Positions 25,199 through 34,453 of a DNA stretch of 64,000 nucleotides are shown in pieces. The stretch is from Sphingobacterium sp. SRCM116780 (GTDB taxonomy: Bacteria > Bacteroidota > Bacteroidia > Sphingobacteriales > Sphingobacteriaceae). Below the pieces are notes generated by a model. It did no database searches and was not told the origin of the DNA. It was given only the letters and a program-made list of their open reading frames with translations. Position 1 is the stretch's first letter, and each line of letters opens with the position of its first letter. Both the position numbers and the translations under genes were made by a program. Location of the stretch: the NCBI RefSeq assembly GCF_021442025.1, contig NZ_CP090446.1:620001-684000 (forward strand). Reading direction: 5' to 3'.

Positions 25199-25966
25199 AT
25201 GCGTAAAAAAATTGTAGCAGGAAACTGGAAAATGAATTTGGATTATCAAGAAGGAGTGAGTTTATTCTCTGAAGTCGTTAACATGGCTAAGGATGAGATT
25301 ATAGGCGATCAACAAGTGGTCGTATGTAGCCCATTTATTCATTTACCTAGTATTGCGCAATTGGCAAAAACAGCATCACATGTAGCTGTTGGTGCTCAAA
25401 ATATTCATCAAGCAGAATCAGGTGCGTATACAGGTGAAATTTCTGCAACCCAAATTAAGTCTATCGGCGTTGAATATGTTATACTAGGACATTCCGAACG
25501 TAGAGCTTATTTTGGAGAGACAAATGCGCTATTGAGCGAAAAAGTAGATGCAGCATTAAAGCATGGCTTGTTACCAATTTTTTGTATTGGTGAAACAAAA
25601 GAAGAAAGAGAGTCTGGTAAGTTTTTTGATATCATAAAAACCCAATTGGAAGAGGCTGTATTTCATTTATCGAAAGATGAATTTTCAAAGGTAGTGTTGG
25701 CATACGAACCTGTTTGGGCAATTGGTACTGGTTTAACAGCATCACCAGCACAAGCACAAGAAGTGCATGCTTTTATTCGCAATACAGTTGCAGCTCATTA
25801 TGATGAAGCCGTAGCTGATCAAACAAGTATTCTATATGGAGGTAGCTGTAATCCTAAAAATGCTGGAGAATTATTTGCTCAAGGAGATATTGATGGTGGA
25901 TTAATTGGAGGAGCATCTCTTAAATCAAGAGATTTCTTAGATATTGTAAAAGTTTTTAATAAGTAA
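25199..25966 (+). CDS. tpiA: Triosephosphate isomerase
   Basis: A 255-aa (beta/alpha)8 barrel enzyme that interconverts dihydroxyacetone phosphate and glyceraldehyde 3-phosphate. Active-site marks are N9 and K11 in AGNWKMN, the histidine in GHSERR, the glutamate in AYEPVWAIGTG (loop 6), and the phosphate-binding YGGS and GLIGGASL. It begins 12 bp after the GlmU-like gene and ends 6 bp before prmA, so it belongs to one operon. All catalytic residues are present. Confidence 0.98.
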   Translation: MRKKIVAGNWKMNLDYQEGVSLFSEVVNMAKDEIIGDQQVVVCSPFIHLPSIAQLAKTASHVAVGAQNIHQAESGAYTGEISATQIKSIGVEYVILGHSERRAYFGETNALLSEKVDAALKHGLLPIFCIGETKEERESGKFFDIIKTQLEEAVFHLSKDEFSKVVLAYEPVWAIGTGLTASPAQAQEVHAFIRNTVAAHYDEAVADQTSILYGGSCNPKNAGELFAQGDIDGGLIGGASLKSRDFLDIVKVFNK

Positions 25967-25972
25967 TCTATT

Positions 25973-26815
25973 ATGAAGTATAGCAAGGTAATATTTACAA
26001 GAATAGCAGGGGAGGAGTGGCAACAGGATTTGTTTATTGCTGAGCTAGCTGATATAGGTTTTGATACTTTTGAAGACATTGAATCAGGATTTGCAGCTTT
26101 TGTTCCTACTGCAAATCTTGATATTCAAGCTTTAGAAACTAAGCTGCTTCAACAAGAAGATGGTTTTGAGGTTAATTATGAAGTCGTAGATATAGAGGAC
26201 CAGAATTGGAATAAATTATGGGAAAGTAATTTTAACCCTATTCTAGTTGGTGATCAATGCTATGTAAGAGCAACATTTCATCCCGCTAGACCAGAAATTC
26301 AATATGAGATTGTCATCGATCCAAAAATGTCATTTGGAACAGGACATCATCAAACGACAACTATGATGATTCAATATATTCTTGAGAATGAATTTCAAGA
26401 TAAAGAAGTATTGGATATGGGCTGTGGAACAGGTATCCTAGCTATTTTAGCCGCTCAAAAAAATGCTAAACATATACTTGCTGTTGATTTTGACGATGTT
26501 TGTATCGCTAGTGTGGAGGAAAATAAAATTTTGAATAACCTCACAAATATCGAATCAAAATTAGGCTCTTTTGAAACAATTGTTGGTCGTGAATTCGATA
26601 CTATTTTAGCCAACATTAATCGTAATATTTTGATCGAACATTTTCCACAATATAGTAAATCTCTTCGACTCAAAGGAGAGTTATATATCAGTGGTTTTTT
26701 AGTAGGCCAGGATATTAAAATTTTGACAGCGCGTGCGAGAGCGCTGGGTTTTGAGCCTATTTCTAATAAGGTATTAGATAATTGGTGCTCTGCTAAGTTT
26801 GTGAAAGTAAAATAA
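25973..26815 (+). CDS. prmA: Ribosomal protein L11 methyltransferase
   Basis: A 280-aa SAM-dependent methyltransferase. The N-terminal substrate domain is short. The PrmA signature DPKMSFGTGHHQTT near residue 120 is followed by VLDMGCGTGILAILAA (SAM motif I), AVDFDD, and the catalytic-site NIN (LANINRNIL). PrmA trimethylates lysines and the N-terminus of ribosomal protein L11. The gene sits between tpiA and a Mur ligase with gaps of 6 and 4 bp. Confidence 0.95.
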   Translation: MKYSKVIFTRIAGEEWQQDLFIAELADIGFDTFEDIESGFAAFVPTANLDIQALETKLLQQEDGFEVNYEVVDIEDQNWNKLWESNFNPILVGDQCYVRATFHPARPEIQYEIVIDPKMSFGTGHHQTTTMMIQYILENEFQDKEVLDMGCGTGILAILAAQKNAKHILAVDFDDVCIASVEENKILNNLTNIESKLGSFETIVGREFDTILANINRNILIEHFPQYSKSLRLKGELYISGFLVGQDIKILTARARALGFEPISNKVLDNWCSAKFVKVK

Positions 26816-26819
26816 TAAT

Positions 26820-28190
26820 ATGCGTATACATTTTATTGCGGTAGGAGGAAGTATTATGCATAATCTTGCTATCTCCTTGGAGCGGCAAGGACATCAAGTC
26901 TCCGGATCTGATGATCAAATTGTAGAACCCTCACGCAGCCATCTTATTGAAGCGGGTTTGCTTCCTGAACAATTAGGATGGTTTGAAGAAAAGATTACGA
27001 GTGATATCGATGCTGTTATTTTGGGAGCTCATGCGCTTATTGATAATCCAGAATTAGTAAAAGCTCAAGAATTAGGATTAAAAATCTATTCATTTCCAGA
27101 ATTTATTCAAGAGCTTTCACAAGATAAAATACGGGTAGTCATTGCCGGAAGCTACGGGAAAACAACAATCACCAGTATGGTGATGCATGTTCTAAAAACT
27201 TTTAATAGACCTTTCGACTATTTAGTTGGAGCTCAATTGGAAGGTTTTGAGAATTTAATTGAAATTACAAAGACAAATAAAATTATTCTAATAGAAGGTG
27301 ATGAAAATGTAGCATCTAGTTTGGATAATAAGTCTAAGTTTATGTTCTATAAACCTAATATTGCTTTGATCAGCGGAATTAATTGGAATGAGCATAGTAC
27401 AGCAATTACTTTTGAAAACTATTTAAAACAATTTGAGGATTTTATCAATACGATAGAGCCAAAAGGTACTTTGATTTATAATAAGGAAGATAAGTATTTA
27501 CAAACAATTATTTCAGAGACTAAATCTTGTAAAATTAATCGACATGGTTATCAAATGCCTGAATATACGATTAACAAAGGAACGACGTATATCAAATCCG
27601 TTAAAGGTGATATTCCACTGCAAGTATTTGGTAAGCATAATCTTTCTAATATTGCGGGGGCTTATACAGTCTGTGAGTGGTTGGGTATTAAAAAAGAAGA
27701 CTTTTTTGAGGCGATTAAAACATTTAAAAGTTCGATTCGATATTTAGAATTTGTTTCAAGCTTTAAAGGATCTGTCGTTTATCAGGATTTTGCACATACA
27801 CCAGAAAAATTGAAAGCAAGTATTCATGCTATTAAAGAACAGTTCCCAAGCCAAAAACTAGTCGCTATAATAGAGCTAAATGCTTATGATAGTTTGGACG
27901 AAAAATTTGTCAATCAATATAAAGATACCATGAATGAAGCTGACTTACCAGTTGCCTTTGTTAATATGGAGTCTATCAAAGAAGTGAATAAATGTACAAC
28001 CTACTTATTAGAGGATATCAGAACCGCTTTTAATCGTTCAGATTTAGAAATTGTAACCAATTTAGTAGACTTATCAGCTTTTTTAGAGAACTTTAAATCA
28101 AAAGGAAATAATTTATTGCTGATGAGTTCGGGCAATTACAGCGGGGTTAATTTAACTGAACTCGCTGATCATTTTTTTAAAAATTATTAA
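26820..28190 (+). CDS. Mur ligase family protein (Mpl/MurC-like)
   Basis: A 456-aa Mur ligase. It has an N-terminal Rossmann-like domain (HFIAVGGSIMHNLA), a P-loop in AGSYGKTTITSMV near residue 121 (the usual Mpl/MurC motif is GTHGKTT), IEGDE, and a C-terminal domain with HTPEKLKASI near 330. Mpl-like enzymes join peptide to UDP-MurNAc in murein recycling; MurC-type enzymes add L-Ala. The HTP and SYGKT variants and the lack of the full MurC N-terminus favour an Mpl-like recycling ligase, but substrate is not provable from sequence alone. It is the last gene of the tpiA operon. Confidence 0.82.
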   Translation: MRIHFIAVGGSIMHNLAISLERQGHQVSGSDDQIVEPSRSHLIEAGLLPEQLGWFEEKITSDIDAVILGAHALIDNPELVKAQELGLKIYSFPEFIQELSQDKIRVVIAGSYGKTTITSMVMHVLKTFNRPFDYLVGAQLEGFENLIEITKTNKIILIEGDENVASSLDNKSKFMFYKPNIALISGINWNEHSTAITFENYLKQFEDFINTIEPKGTLIYNKEDKYLQTIISETKSCKINRHGYQMPEYTINKGTTYIKSVKGDIPLQVFGKHNLSNIAGAYTVCEWLGIKKEDFFEAIKTFKSSIRYLEFVSSFKGSVVYQDFAHTPEKLKASIHAIKEQFPSQKLVAIIELNAYDSLDEKFVNQYKDTMNEADLPVAFVNMESIKEVNKCTTYLLEDIRTAFNRSDLEIVTNLVDLSAFLENFKSKGNNLLLMSSGNYSGVNLTELADHFFKNY

Positions 28191-28208
28191 TAAAGTTGCG
28201 TTATTTAT

Positions 28209-28238
28209 TTGGTTAGAATGTTATTTGTATTATATTTG
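28209..28238 (+). promoter_or_regulatory. Promoter of the XRE-family regulator
   Basis: TTG at 28209-28211 and TATATTTG at 28231-28238 with a 19-bp spacer, a perfect Bacteroidota-type promoter about 26 bp before the start codon. Confidence 0.75.
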
Positions 28239-28264
28239 TTTTTGTAAATAAAAAAATCTACCAA

Positions 28265-28594
28265 ATGAATGCACTAGGAAAAAAAATTCGTTTATTGAGA
28301 CACCAAAAAGGGTGGAGCCAAGAAGATGTTGCGAAGAGATTAGATATTTCAATTCCAGCTTTTTCTAAAATTGAGACAGGAATTACAGATGTTAATCTTT
28401 CTCGTCTAAATCAGATTTCAAAACTATTTAATTTGTCTGTAGTTCAATTATTATCCACCTCCGATACTGAGGAAGATAGAGAATCTTTGAATGAATTAGC
28501 AGATTTAAACAAAAAATTGCAATTGCGTGAAACAGAAGTTATTGACTTGCAAAAGAAAGTAATCGATCTTTACGAACAATTACATAAGAAATAG
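28265..28594 (+). CDS. XRE-family helix-turn-helix regulator with coiled-coil tail
   Basis: A 109-aa protein. The Cro/C1-type HTH domain covers about 4-62 (KIRLLRHQKGWSQEDVAKRL, FSKIETGITDVNLSRLNQIS). Residues about 75-107 form a leucine-rich coiled coil that likely dimerises. It has its own consensus promoter and a terminator after it. Target genes are unknown. Confidence 0.85.
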   Translation: MNALGKKIRLLRHQKGWSQEDVAKRLDISIPAFSKIETGITDVNLSRLNQISKLFNLSVVQLLSTSDTEEDRESLNELADLNKKLQLRETEVIDLQKKVIDLYEQLHKK

Positions 28595-28624
28595 GATTTT
28601 ATTCAATTTGGGAATGAATAAAGA

Positions 28625-28655
28625 AAAGGCTTGCAGATTATCTCTGCAAGCCTTC
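28625..28655 (+). terminator. Terminator after XRE regulator
   Basis: Stem AAGGCTTGCAGA against TCTGCAAGCCTT with a 5-nt loop, located 30 bp after the regulator stop. The T-run is short (TCTTACGTTTTT). Confidence 0.75.
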
Positions 28656-28712
28656 TTACGTTTTTAATGGACAACATTGAGCTGCTTTTATTCCGAGGTA
28701 GATTTATTATGA

Positions 28713-28886
28713 TTAAAATTCGTCTTCGTCGTCGAAATCATCAAATTCACCAATAGAATCAATGTCATCTAAATTAAAGTCATCTTCTAAGATGTCATCA
28801 GAATCATCATCAGGTCCATTGAACGAACCGAATTTCTCATCATCTTCTACATGCATAGACTCACTTTTCATCATTGCCGTGTTCAT
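28713..28886 (-). CDS. Small very acidic protein (57 aa)
   Basis: A short open frame on the minus strand, MNTAMMKSESMHVEDDEKFG and then a stretch dominated by D, E, F and S, ending DDFDDEDEF. It has 57 codons and a TAA stop. Net charge is strongly negative with no hydrophobic segment, suggesting a disordered acidic tail-like protein. It lies upstream of scpB in the same direction, with a gap of about 155 bp before scpB reads from 29601. It may be a small conserved protein; no function is assigned. Confidence 0.65.
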   Translation of the reverse strand: MNTAMMKSESMHVEDDEKFGSFNGPDDDSDDILEDDFNLDDIDSIGEFDDFDDEDEF

Positions 28887-29040
28887 AAAATTATGCTTTA
28901 ATATTGCTTATTTAATAATGTAAAATTATATAACAAAATTCGAACTTAAAACTTTTTTTTAAAAAAAATAACCAATCTAAAAGATTGATTATTAATTGTG
29001 TTGGTTGATTTGTTTCTAAAGAAAAAAATGACTATTGTAA

Positions 29041-29601
29041 CTATTCAACAACTTCACCTATTGTATTTTCTTCTGAAACAATATCTTTCAATTGTGGTAA
29101 ATCTCTCACACCATTAATACCAAAATGATTCATAAATTGAGCACTAGTACTATAAAGCAAAGGTTTACCTATTGCATCTGATTTTCCTGCAATTTGAATC
29201 AATCTTTTTTCTAATAACCGTTGAATAGAGTAATCACAGCTAACACCCCTTATTTGTTCCACCTCAAGCTTGGTAACCGGTTGTCTATAAGCGATAATAG
29301 CTAAAGTCTCCAATGCAGCTTGACTTAGTTTTTTCTTGTCTCGATGGATCTGTAATTGATTGATCGCTTCATGATAAGTAGATTTTGTCAAGAATTGATA
29401 AGCATTATTAATTACTTTTAATTCGAGCACTTGGTCTTCAGACAGATGTTTTTCAACTATTCTATCGATTAAATTTTGTATTTCATCTTTTGAAACCTCA
29501 ATAGCTAAAGCTTCTTGAAGCACTAGCTTGATATCCTGAACTGTAATACCCTCTTCCGAAGCATAAATAATCGCTTCTATGTTATGAATAATATCTTTCA
29601 C
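29041..29601 (-). CDS. scpB: Segregation and condensation protein B
   Basis: A 186-aa kleisin-associated subunit of the SMC-ScpAB chromosome condensation complex. It has two winged-helix domains: the first holds IEAIIYASEEGITVQDIKLVL, and the second LSQAALETLAIIAYRQPVTKLEVEQIRGVSCDYSIQRLL with the family's strongest motif, AYRQPVT. It is 5 bp downstream of mqnC in the same direction, so it is co-transcribed with it. Confidence 0.95.
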   Translation of the reverse strand: MKDIIHNIEAIIYASEEGITVQDIKLVLQEALAIEVSKDEIQNLIDRIVEKHLSEDQVLELKVINNAYQFLTKSTYHEAINQLQIHRDKKKLSQAALETLAIIAYRQPVTKLEVEQIRGVSCDYSIQRLLEKRLIQIAGKSDAIGKPLLYSTSAQFMNHFGINGVRDLPQLKDIVSEENTIGEVVE

Positions 29602-29606
29602 CGATT

Positions 29607-30731
29607 TTAATAATTGATAACTTGTTCGACCATATGCTCCGGTAGCTCACGGAAATCATAACGTTGAGTTCTCAACTGCGGTTCAAAACCAGCCTCTTTT
29701 ATTGCTTCTTGAATAGAATTAGCCGTAAACCGATGCGGGGCTCCTGCGGCAGAAACAACATTTTCCTCAATCATAATGGATCCAAAATCATTGGCTCCTG
29801 CATGTAAGCAGAGTTGAGCAGTTCTTTTTCCAACGGTTAACCAAGAAGCTTGAATATTTTTAATATTTGGAAGCATAATCCTACTCAAAGCAATCATACG
29901 TATATATTCTTCTCCAGTCACATCATTCGTGATGCCCCTTAATCTTTTTAATAGCGTTCCATCATCCTGGAATGGCCAAGGAATAAAGGCGATAAAACCA
30001 TAATTGCCTTCTGATTTTTCAGCTTGCACTTCTCTAATCCAAACTAAATGTTCAAAACGTTCCTCAATGGTTTCGATATGTCCAAACATCATCGTTGCTG
30101 AAGTAGGGAGATTAATTTGATGCGCAGCACGCATAACATCTAACCACTCTTTACCACCACATTTTCCTTTCGATATCAGACGTCTAACTCGATCATTTAA
30201 AATTTCGGCTCCAGCTCCAGGTAGTGAATCTAGTCCCGCTTCTTTCATGGCTTTTAAAACCTCAATATGACTCATGTTCTCTAATTTAGAAACATGAGCA
30301 ATTTCTGGAGGACCTAAAGAGTGAAGTTTTAATGTTGGGTAAAGTTCTTTCAACTTTCTGAAAAGATCAGTATAAAAGGCTAAACCGAGATCAGGATGGT
30401 GTCCACCCTGTAACAATAACTGGTCTCCTCCATATAAAAATGTCTCCTCAATCTTTTGCTTGTAAGTTTCAATATCTGTAATGTAACTTTCGTCATGACC
30501 AGGTCTACGGAAAAAATTACAAAATTTACAGTTTGCAATACAAACATTAGTCGTATTTACATTACGATCTATTTGCCAAGTGACCTTACCATGAGGAACT
30601 TGAATTTTACGTAATTCATTTGCTACATAGCTCAAATCTGCTGTGGCAGCATGATGATATAAATACATGCCCTCTTCTTTGGTTAAGAACTCAAATTTTA
30701 AGGCTTTTTCTAATAAACTGCTTATATTCAT
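29607..30731 (-). CDS. mqnC: Cyclic dehypoxanthinyl futalosine synthase
   Basis: A 374-aa radical SAM enzyme (start at the ATG at 30731; an upstream in-frame start is not preferred). The [4Fe-4S] motif is CIANCKFCNF near 67-76, followed by GGDQLLLQGGHHPDLG, LPGAGAEILNDRVRR, and the C-terminal GANDFGSIMIEENVVSAAG. MqnC cyclises dehypoxanthinyl futalosine in the futalosine route to menaquinone. It is translationally close to scpB. A UbiD-family gene at 52.6 kb may encode a later step (MqnL). Confidence 0.95.
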   Translation of the reverse strand: MNISSLLEKALKFEFLTKEEGMYLYHHAATADLSYVANELRKIQVPHGKVTWQIDRNVNTTNVCIANCKFCNFFRRPGHDESYITDIETYKQKIEETFLYGGDQLLLQGGHHPDLGLAFYTDLFRKLKELYPTLKLHSLGPPEIAHVSKLENMSHIEVLKAMKEAGLDSLPGAGAEILNDRVRRLISKGKCGGKEWLDVMRAAHQINLPTSATMMFGHIETIEERFEHLVWIREVQAEKSEGNYGFIAFIPWPFQDDGTLLKRLRGITNDVTGEEYIRMIALSRIMLPNIKNIQASWLTVGKRTAQLCLHAGANDFGSIMIEENVVSAAGAPHRFTANSIQEAIKEAGFEPQLRTQRYDFRELPEHMVEQVINY

Positions 30732-30958
30732 TAGAACAAATATAAGCACCTTTTACCTTATATTTATTGATTAACTGTAAGTTTTCGTTATACGAAGTCT
30801 ATAGAATTAAAATACCATATTGTTTATTCAAAGCACTATTATTTTGAACAACTTGCAGGGATATCAACACTAAGGTCTTGATACCAGGTTATTTAAAAAA
30901 ATGTACACTTAAAGCCTTATGACATTGATTGTAATGCTTGTAGCTAAAATTGTACAAG

Positions 30959-30995
30959 ACTACGAAATGGTTTATGTCCCAATTTTCGTAGTTTT
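30959..30995 (+). promoter_or_regulatory. Hairpin with T-run in the dacB leader
   Basis: Stem ACTACGAAA (30959-30967) against TTTCGTAGT (30984-30992) followed by TTTT, ending 6 bp before the dacB start codon. No plus-strand gene lies upstream, so it is either an attenuator or the end of a small untranslated transcript. Confidence 0.5.
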
Positions 30996-31001
30996 ACCAA
31001 G

Positions 31002-32318
31002 ATGAAATGTTTTAAGAAAATACTCCCTATTTTTATTTTATTCTTAAATAGCTATATTGTTTATGCTCAGCAATTTACGGATGTTTATGCTAAATTACAA
31101 CAATCTCAAATTCTTAACGACCATTTTTTTGGATTTTCCTTGTATGATTTAGACAGTAATCGGTTTGTTGTCGATATTAATGGCCATAAGCACTTTACAC
31201 CTGCTTCCAATACAAAGGTTTTTACACTTTATACAGCATTGGAAATACTAGGAGATTCTATACCAGGTTTACAATATGTAGAAAGGGGAGACTCTTTGCT
31301 GTTTTGGGGGACAGGGGATCCCACTTTTTTGCACAGTAAAATGGATTCTCATATTGTTTATAACTTTTTAAAGAATACAGACAAAAAATTATTTTTTGTT
31401 CCAACTAAAATGCAAAATAGATTTTTTGCAGCAGGTTGGGCAATGGATGATTTTGATGCCTATTATCAACCTGAAATCGCAACTTTTCCCGTTTATGGTA
31501 ATGTAGTAACATTTAGAGAACAGGCAAATAATAAGATGAGCATTGTTCCTTCATTTTTTCAAAATAAATTGACACTCAATCCTGCCATTGACCATGGAGA
31601 ATTTTCATTAAGTCGAGCATTTACTAAAAATGAATTTTGGAAATCTCGAGAGACGATACCCAATAATTATGTGAATGAAATTCCCTTTAAATACGATGAT
31701 TCACTTGCTATTAAATTATTGTCAGATACCTTACATAAAAATATTCAAATAATAGGGTATACTAAACCTAACCAAGTAAAAACTATTTACTCAAATGCAA
31801 CGAGTTATGTACTACGAGAAATGATGTTACCAAGTGACAATTATTTAGCAGAACAGATACTCATGATGAGTTCATTACAAAAATTTGAAACATTTGATAC
31901 TTATTTGGTTCGAAATTGGATGCAACAAACCCATTATAAGTATTTCTCAGATGAAGTTGTTATACATGATGGGTCAGGCCTTTCTTCTTATAATAAAATC
32001 ACTCCTCAAAGTATGGTTGATGTTCTGGTCAGTATCAAAAATAAACTTCCTGATGAATCTAGAAGATTTAAACTATTCTCTACAGGAGGCGTTGATGGAA
32101 CATTAAAACGTTCCTATAGTTTGGATCAGGGTGTTCCATTTGTATTTGCGAAGACAGGAACCGTTACATCTGTTTACTGTCAAAGTGGATATTTGATAAC
32201 AAGATCAGGGCGAAAGATGGCGTTTTCGTTTTTAAATAATAATTTTATTGATGAAAAGGCAAGTACAATAAGAAAAGAAATGGTTGACATTGTCACCTAT
32301 ATTAGACAAAATTATTAA
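31002..32318 (+). CDS. dacB: D-alanyl-D-alanine carboxypeptidase/endopeptidase (S13, PBP4-type)
   Basis: A 438-aa serine peptidase with an N-terminal signal peptide (about 1-22, cleavage after VYA). Active-site boxes are SNTK in PASNTKVFT near 67-74 (SxxK), SGLSSYN near 326 (SxN), and KTGTV near 385 (KTG). It acts on muropeptides in the periplasm, cutting terminal D-Ala and D-Ala-mDAP cross-links. All three boxes are intact. A hairpin ends 6 bp before its start codon. The next gene is a transporter in the same direction. Confidence 0.94.
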   Translation: MKCFKKILPIFILFLNSYIVYAQQFTDVYAKLQQSQILNDHFFGFSLYDLDSNRFVVDINGHKHFTPASNTKVFTLYTALEILGDSIPGLQYVERGDSLLFWGTGDPTFLHSKMDSHIVYNFLKNTDKKLFFVPTKMQNRFFAAGWAMDDFDAYYQPEIATFPVYGNVVTFREQANNKMSIVPSFFQNKLTLNPAIDHGEFSLSRAFTKNEFWKSRETIPNNYVNEIPFKYDDSLAIKLLSDTLHKNIQIIGYTKPNQVKTIYSNATSYVLREMMLPSDNYLAEQILMMSSLQKFETFDTYLVRNWMQQTHYKYFSDEVVIHDGSGLSSYNKITPQSMVDVLVSIKNKLPDESRRFKLFSTGGVDGTLKRSYSLDQGVPFVFAKTGTVTSVYCQSGYLITRSGRKMAFSFLNNNFIDEKASTIRKEMVDIVTYIRQNY

Positions 32319-32369
32319 TATTTGAGTATACGATGCATATTCATTACTTTTAGTCCACTAATCCATGAT

Positions 32370-33668
32370 ATGTCAATAATTGAAAAGAATAACAAGAAAC
32401 TCATTCGCTCTTGGGCGATGTTTGATTGGGCTAATTCAGCTTATAATTTGGTCATTACATCAACAATCTTTCCCGTCTACTATACAACGATTACAAATAC
32501 AAAAGAACATGGAGATGTCGTTCGTTTCTTTGGATTTGAATTGGTCAATACAGCATTATCCAATTTTGCGTTAGCAGTTGCGTATCTGGTGATGGCACTA
32601 ACGTTACCTTTTATTTCCTCTTATGCAGATGCAAATGGAAAGAAAAAACGGATCATGAAGATTTTTACTACCATTGGAGCAACAGCCTGTATGGGACTTT
32701 TTTTCTTTAAACTGGAGACGTTAGAAATTGGAATTGTTTGTTTTGTTTTGGCTGCGATGGGGTATATTGGAGGTGTTCTTTTCAATAACTCTTACCTTCC
32801 TCTTCTAGCCTCCGTAGATCAGCAAGATAAAGTGAGCGCACAGGGTTTTTCTTATGGTTATGTTGGCTGTGTGACCTTACAGATCTTATGCTTTATTGTG
32901 GTATTGAAACCAGAGTGGTTTGGCATCGTGGATCCCTCATTACCCGCTAGAATTTCATTTTTGATGGTCGGAATTTGGTGGTTAGGATTTTCCTTGATTC
33001 CATTTCGATATCTGCCAAATATCCCTGCTACAAATAAAGGTGATGGTTTATCTTTAGTTGAAAAAGTAAAGTCTGAAATTGCTTCCGTTTGGAAACACAT
33101 TCAAAAGATACCCGAGATTAAGAAATTCTTACCAGCCTATTTCTTTTATGGTATAGGCGTACAAACCTTAATGATCGTCGCATCAGCTTTTGGTGAGAAA
33201 ATTTTGAATCTAGGTGCTACAAAATTAATCGGTACAATTTTATTGATTCAATTAGTGGCGATAGCAGGTGCTTTTATTATGTCCGCTATTTCTGCTCGAA
33301 TCGGGAATATTAAAGTATTGATGATGGTGGTTTGCATTTGGATTGGCATTTGTATATCGGCTTATTTCCTAAAAACCGAAATACAATTTTACATTTTGGC
33401 GGCTTTGGTTGGTTTAGTCATGGGAGGGATTCAATCTCTTTCAAGATCGACTTTTTCGAAATTAATTCCCGAAGATATTCAAGATACAACTGCTTTTTTC
33501 TCTTTTTATGATGTCACTGAAAAACTGGCAATTGTTGTGGGCTTGTTTTCTTTCGGAATGATTGAACAGATAACACACAATATTAGATATTCGACATTAT
33601 CCTTATCTTTATTTTTTGTAATTGGATTGTTACTGTTAATACGTATGTTGAGGTACAATAAATCCTAA
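32370..33668 (+). CDS. UMF1-family MFS transporter
   Basis: A 432-aa membrane protein from the ATG at 32370 (MSIIEKNNKKLIRSWAMFDW); an ATT at 32322 is unlikely. It has about 12 predicted hydrophobic segments. The family signature WAMFDWANSAYNLVITSTIFP sits before TM1, followed by ISSYADANGKKKRIM, and VGLVMGGIQSLSRSTFSKLIPE lies between TM10 and TM11. UMF1 (Atg22-type) transporters move amino acids or related solutes. It lies directly after dacB, gap 51 bp, so co-transcription is likely. Substrate is unknown. Confidence 0.9.
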   Translation: MSIIEKNNKKLIRSWAMFDWANSAYNLVITSTIFPVYYTTITNTKEHGDVVRFFGFELVNTALSNFALAVAYLVMALTLPFISSYADANGKKKRIMKIFTTIGATACMGLFFFKLETLEIGIVCFVLAAMGYIGGVLFNNSYLPLLASVDQQDKVSAQGFSYGYVGCVTLQILCFIVVLKPEWFGIVDPSLPARISFLMVGIWWLGFSLIPFRYLPNIPATNKGDGLSLVEKVKSEIASVWKHIQKIPEIKKFLPAYFFYGIGVQTLMIVASAFGEKILNLGATKLIGTILLIQLVAIAGAFIMSAISARIGNIKVLMMVVCIWIGICISAYFLKTEIQFYILAALVGLVMGGIQSLSRSTFSKLIPEDIQDTTAFFSFYDVTEKLAIVVGLFSFGMIEQITHNIRYSTLSLSLFFVIGLLLLIRMLRYNKS

Positions 33669-33692
33669 ATTTAAATTTTACATTATTATACT

Positions 33693-34421
33693 ATGAAAGT
33701 TGAACTTTTTGTTCCTTGTTTTATTGATCAATTATATCCAGAAACAGCATTTAATACGATTCGTTTGTTAGAAAAAGCTGGATGTGAGGTTGCTTATAAC
33801 TCGGAGCAAACCTGCTGTGGTCAGCCTGCTTATAATGCCGGTTTTTGGGATGATGCAAAACAAGTTGGACAAAAATTTTTAAATGATTTTACTGCAGATC
33901 ATTATATTGTATCTCCCTCAGCATCTTGTACAGGCATGGTGAAACATAGCTATAATGATTTATTCAAAGGAGCTGCAGAGCAAAAGCAGTGTGCTGCGAT
34001 TCAGAAAAATATTTTTGAAATATCCGATTTCTTGGTCAATGTCGTTAAGAAGGATTATTTTGGTGCAGAACTAGAAGGAATTGCCGTGTATCATGATTCA
34101 TGCTCTGCATTGCGCGAATGTAAAATCAAAGACGAACCAAGACATTTACTAAGTAAAGTGCTTGGACTAGAGTTGGTTGAAGTAAAAGATAGTGAAGTCT
34201 GTTGTGGTTTTGGAGGAACTTTTTCAGTGAAATTTGAAGGTATTTCGTCTGCAATGGCAGAACAAAAGGTCACAAATGCGTTGGACATGCATGCTGAATA
34301 TATTATTTCAACAGATGCATCTTGTCTACTTCAATTACAGGCGTATATTGACCAGCATAAATTACCAATTAAAACCATACATCTTGTGGATGTATTAACA
34401 ACTGGCTGGGGAAATATTTAA
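33693..34421 (+). CDS. LutA/YkgE-like (Fe-S)-binding protein
   Basis: A 242-aa protein with two CCG domains (PF02754): TCCGQPAYNAG with upstream FVPCFID, and later VCCGFGG with HDSC. These cysteines bind iron-sulfur clusters, as in LutA of the L-lactate oxidation complex and other heterodisulfide reductase-like subunits. The neighbours LutB and LutC are not seen, so it may work alone or with genes elsewhere. It is cytoplasmic. Confidence 0.9.
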   Translation: MKVELFVPCFIDQLYPETAFNTIRLLEKAGCEVAYNSEQTCCGQPAYNAGFWDDAKQVGQKFLNDFTADHYIVSPSASCTGMVKHSYNDLFKGAAEQKQCAAIQKNIFEISDFLVNVVKKDYFGAELEGIAVYHDSCSALRECKIKDEPRHLLSKVLGLELVEVKDSEVCCGFGGTFSVKFEGISSAMAEQKVTNALDMHAEYIISTDASCLLQLQAYIDQHKLPIKTIHLVDVLTTGWGNI

Positions 34422-34453
34422 AAAAACAATAACTTAAACTAAATACTACAATT

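Noticed and set aside
32322..32369. Longer start for the UMF1 transporter
   Set aside because: It would begin at an ATT codon and add residues that do not fit the family; the ATG at 32370 starts right before the signature.
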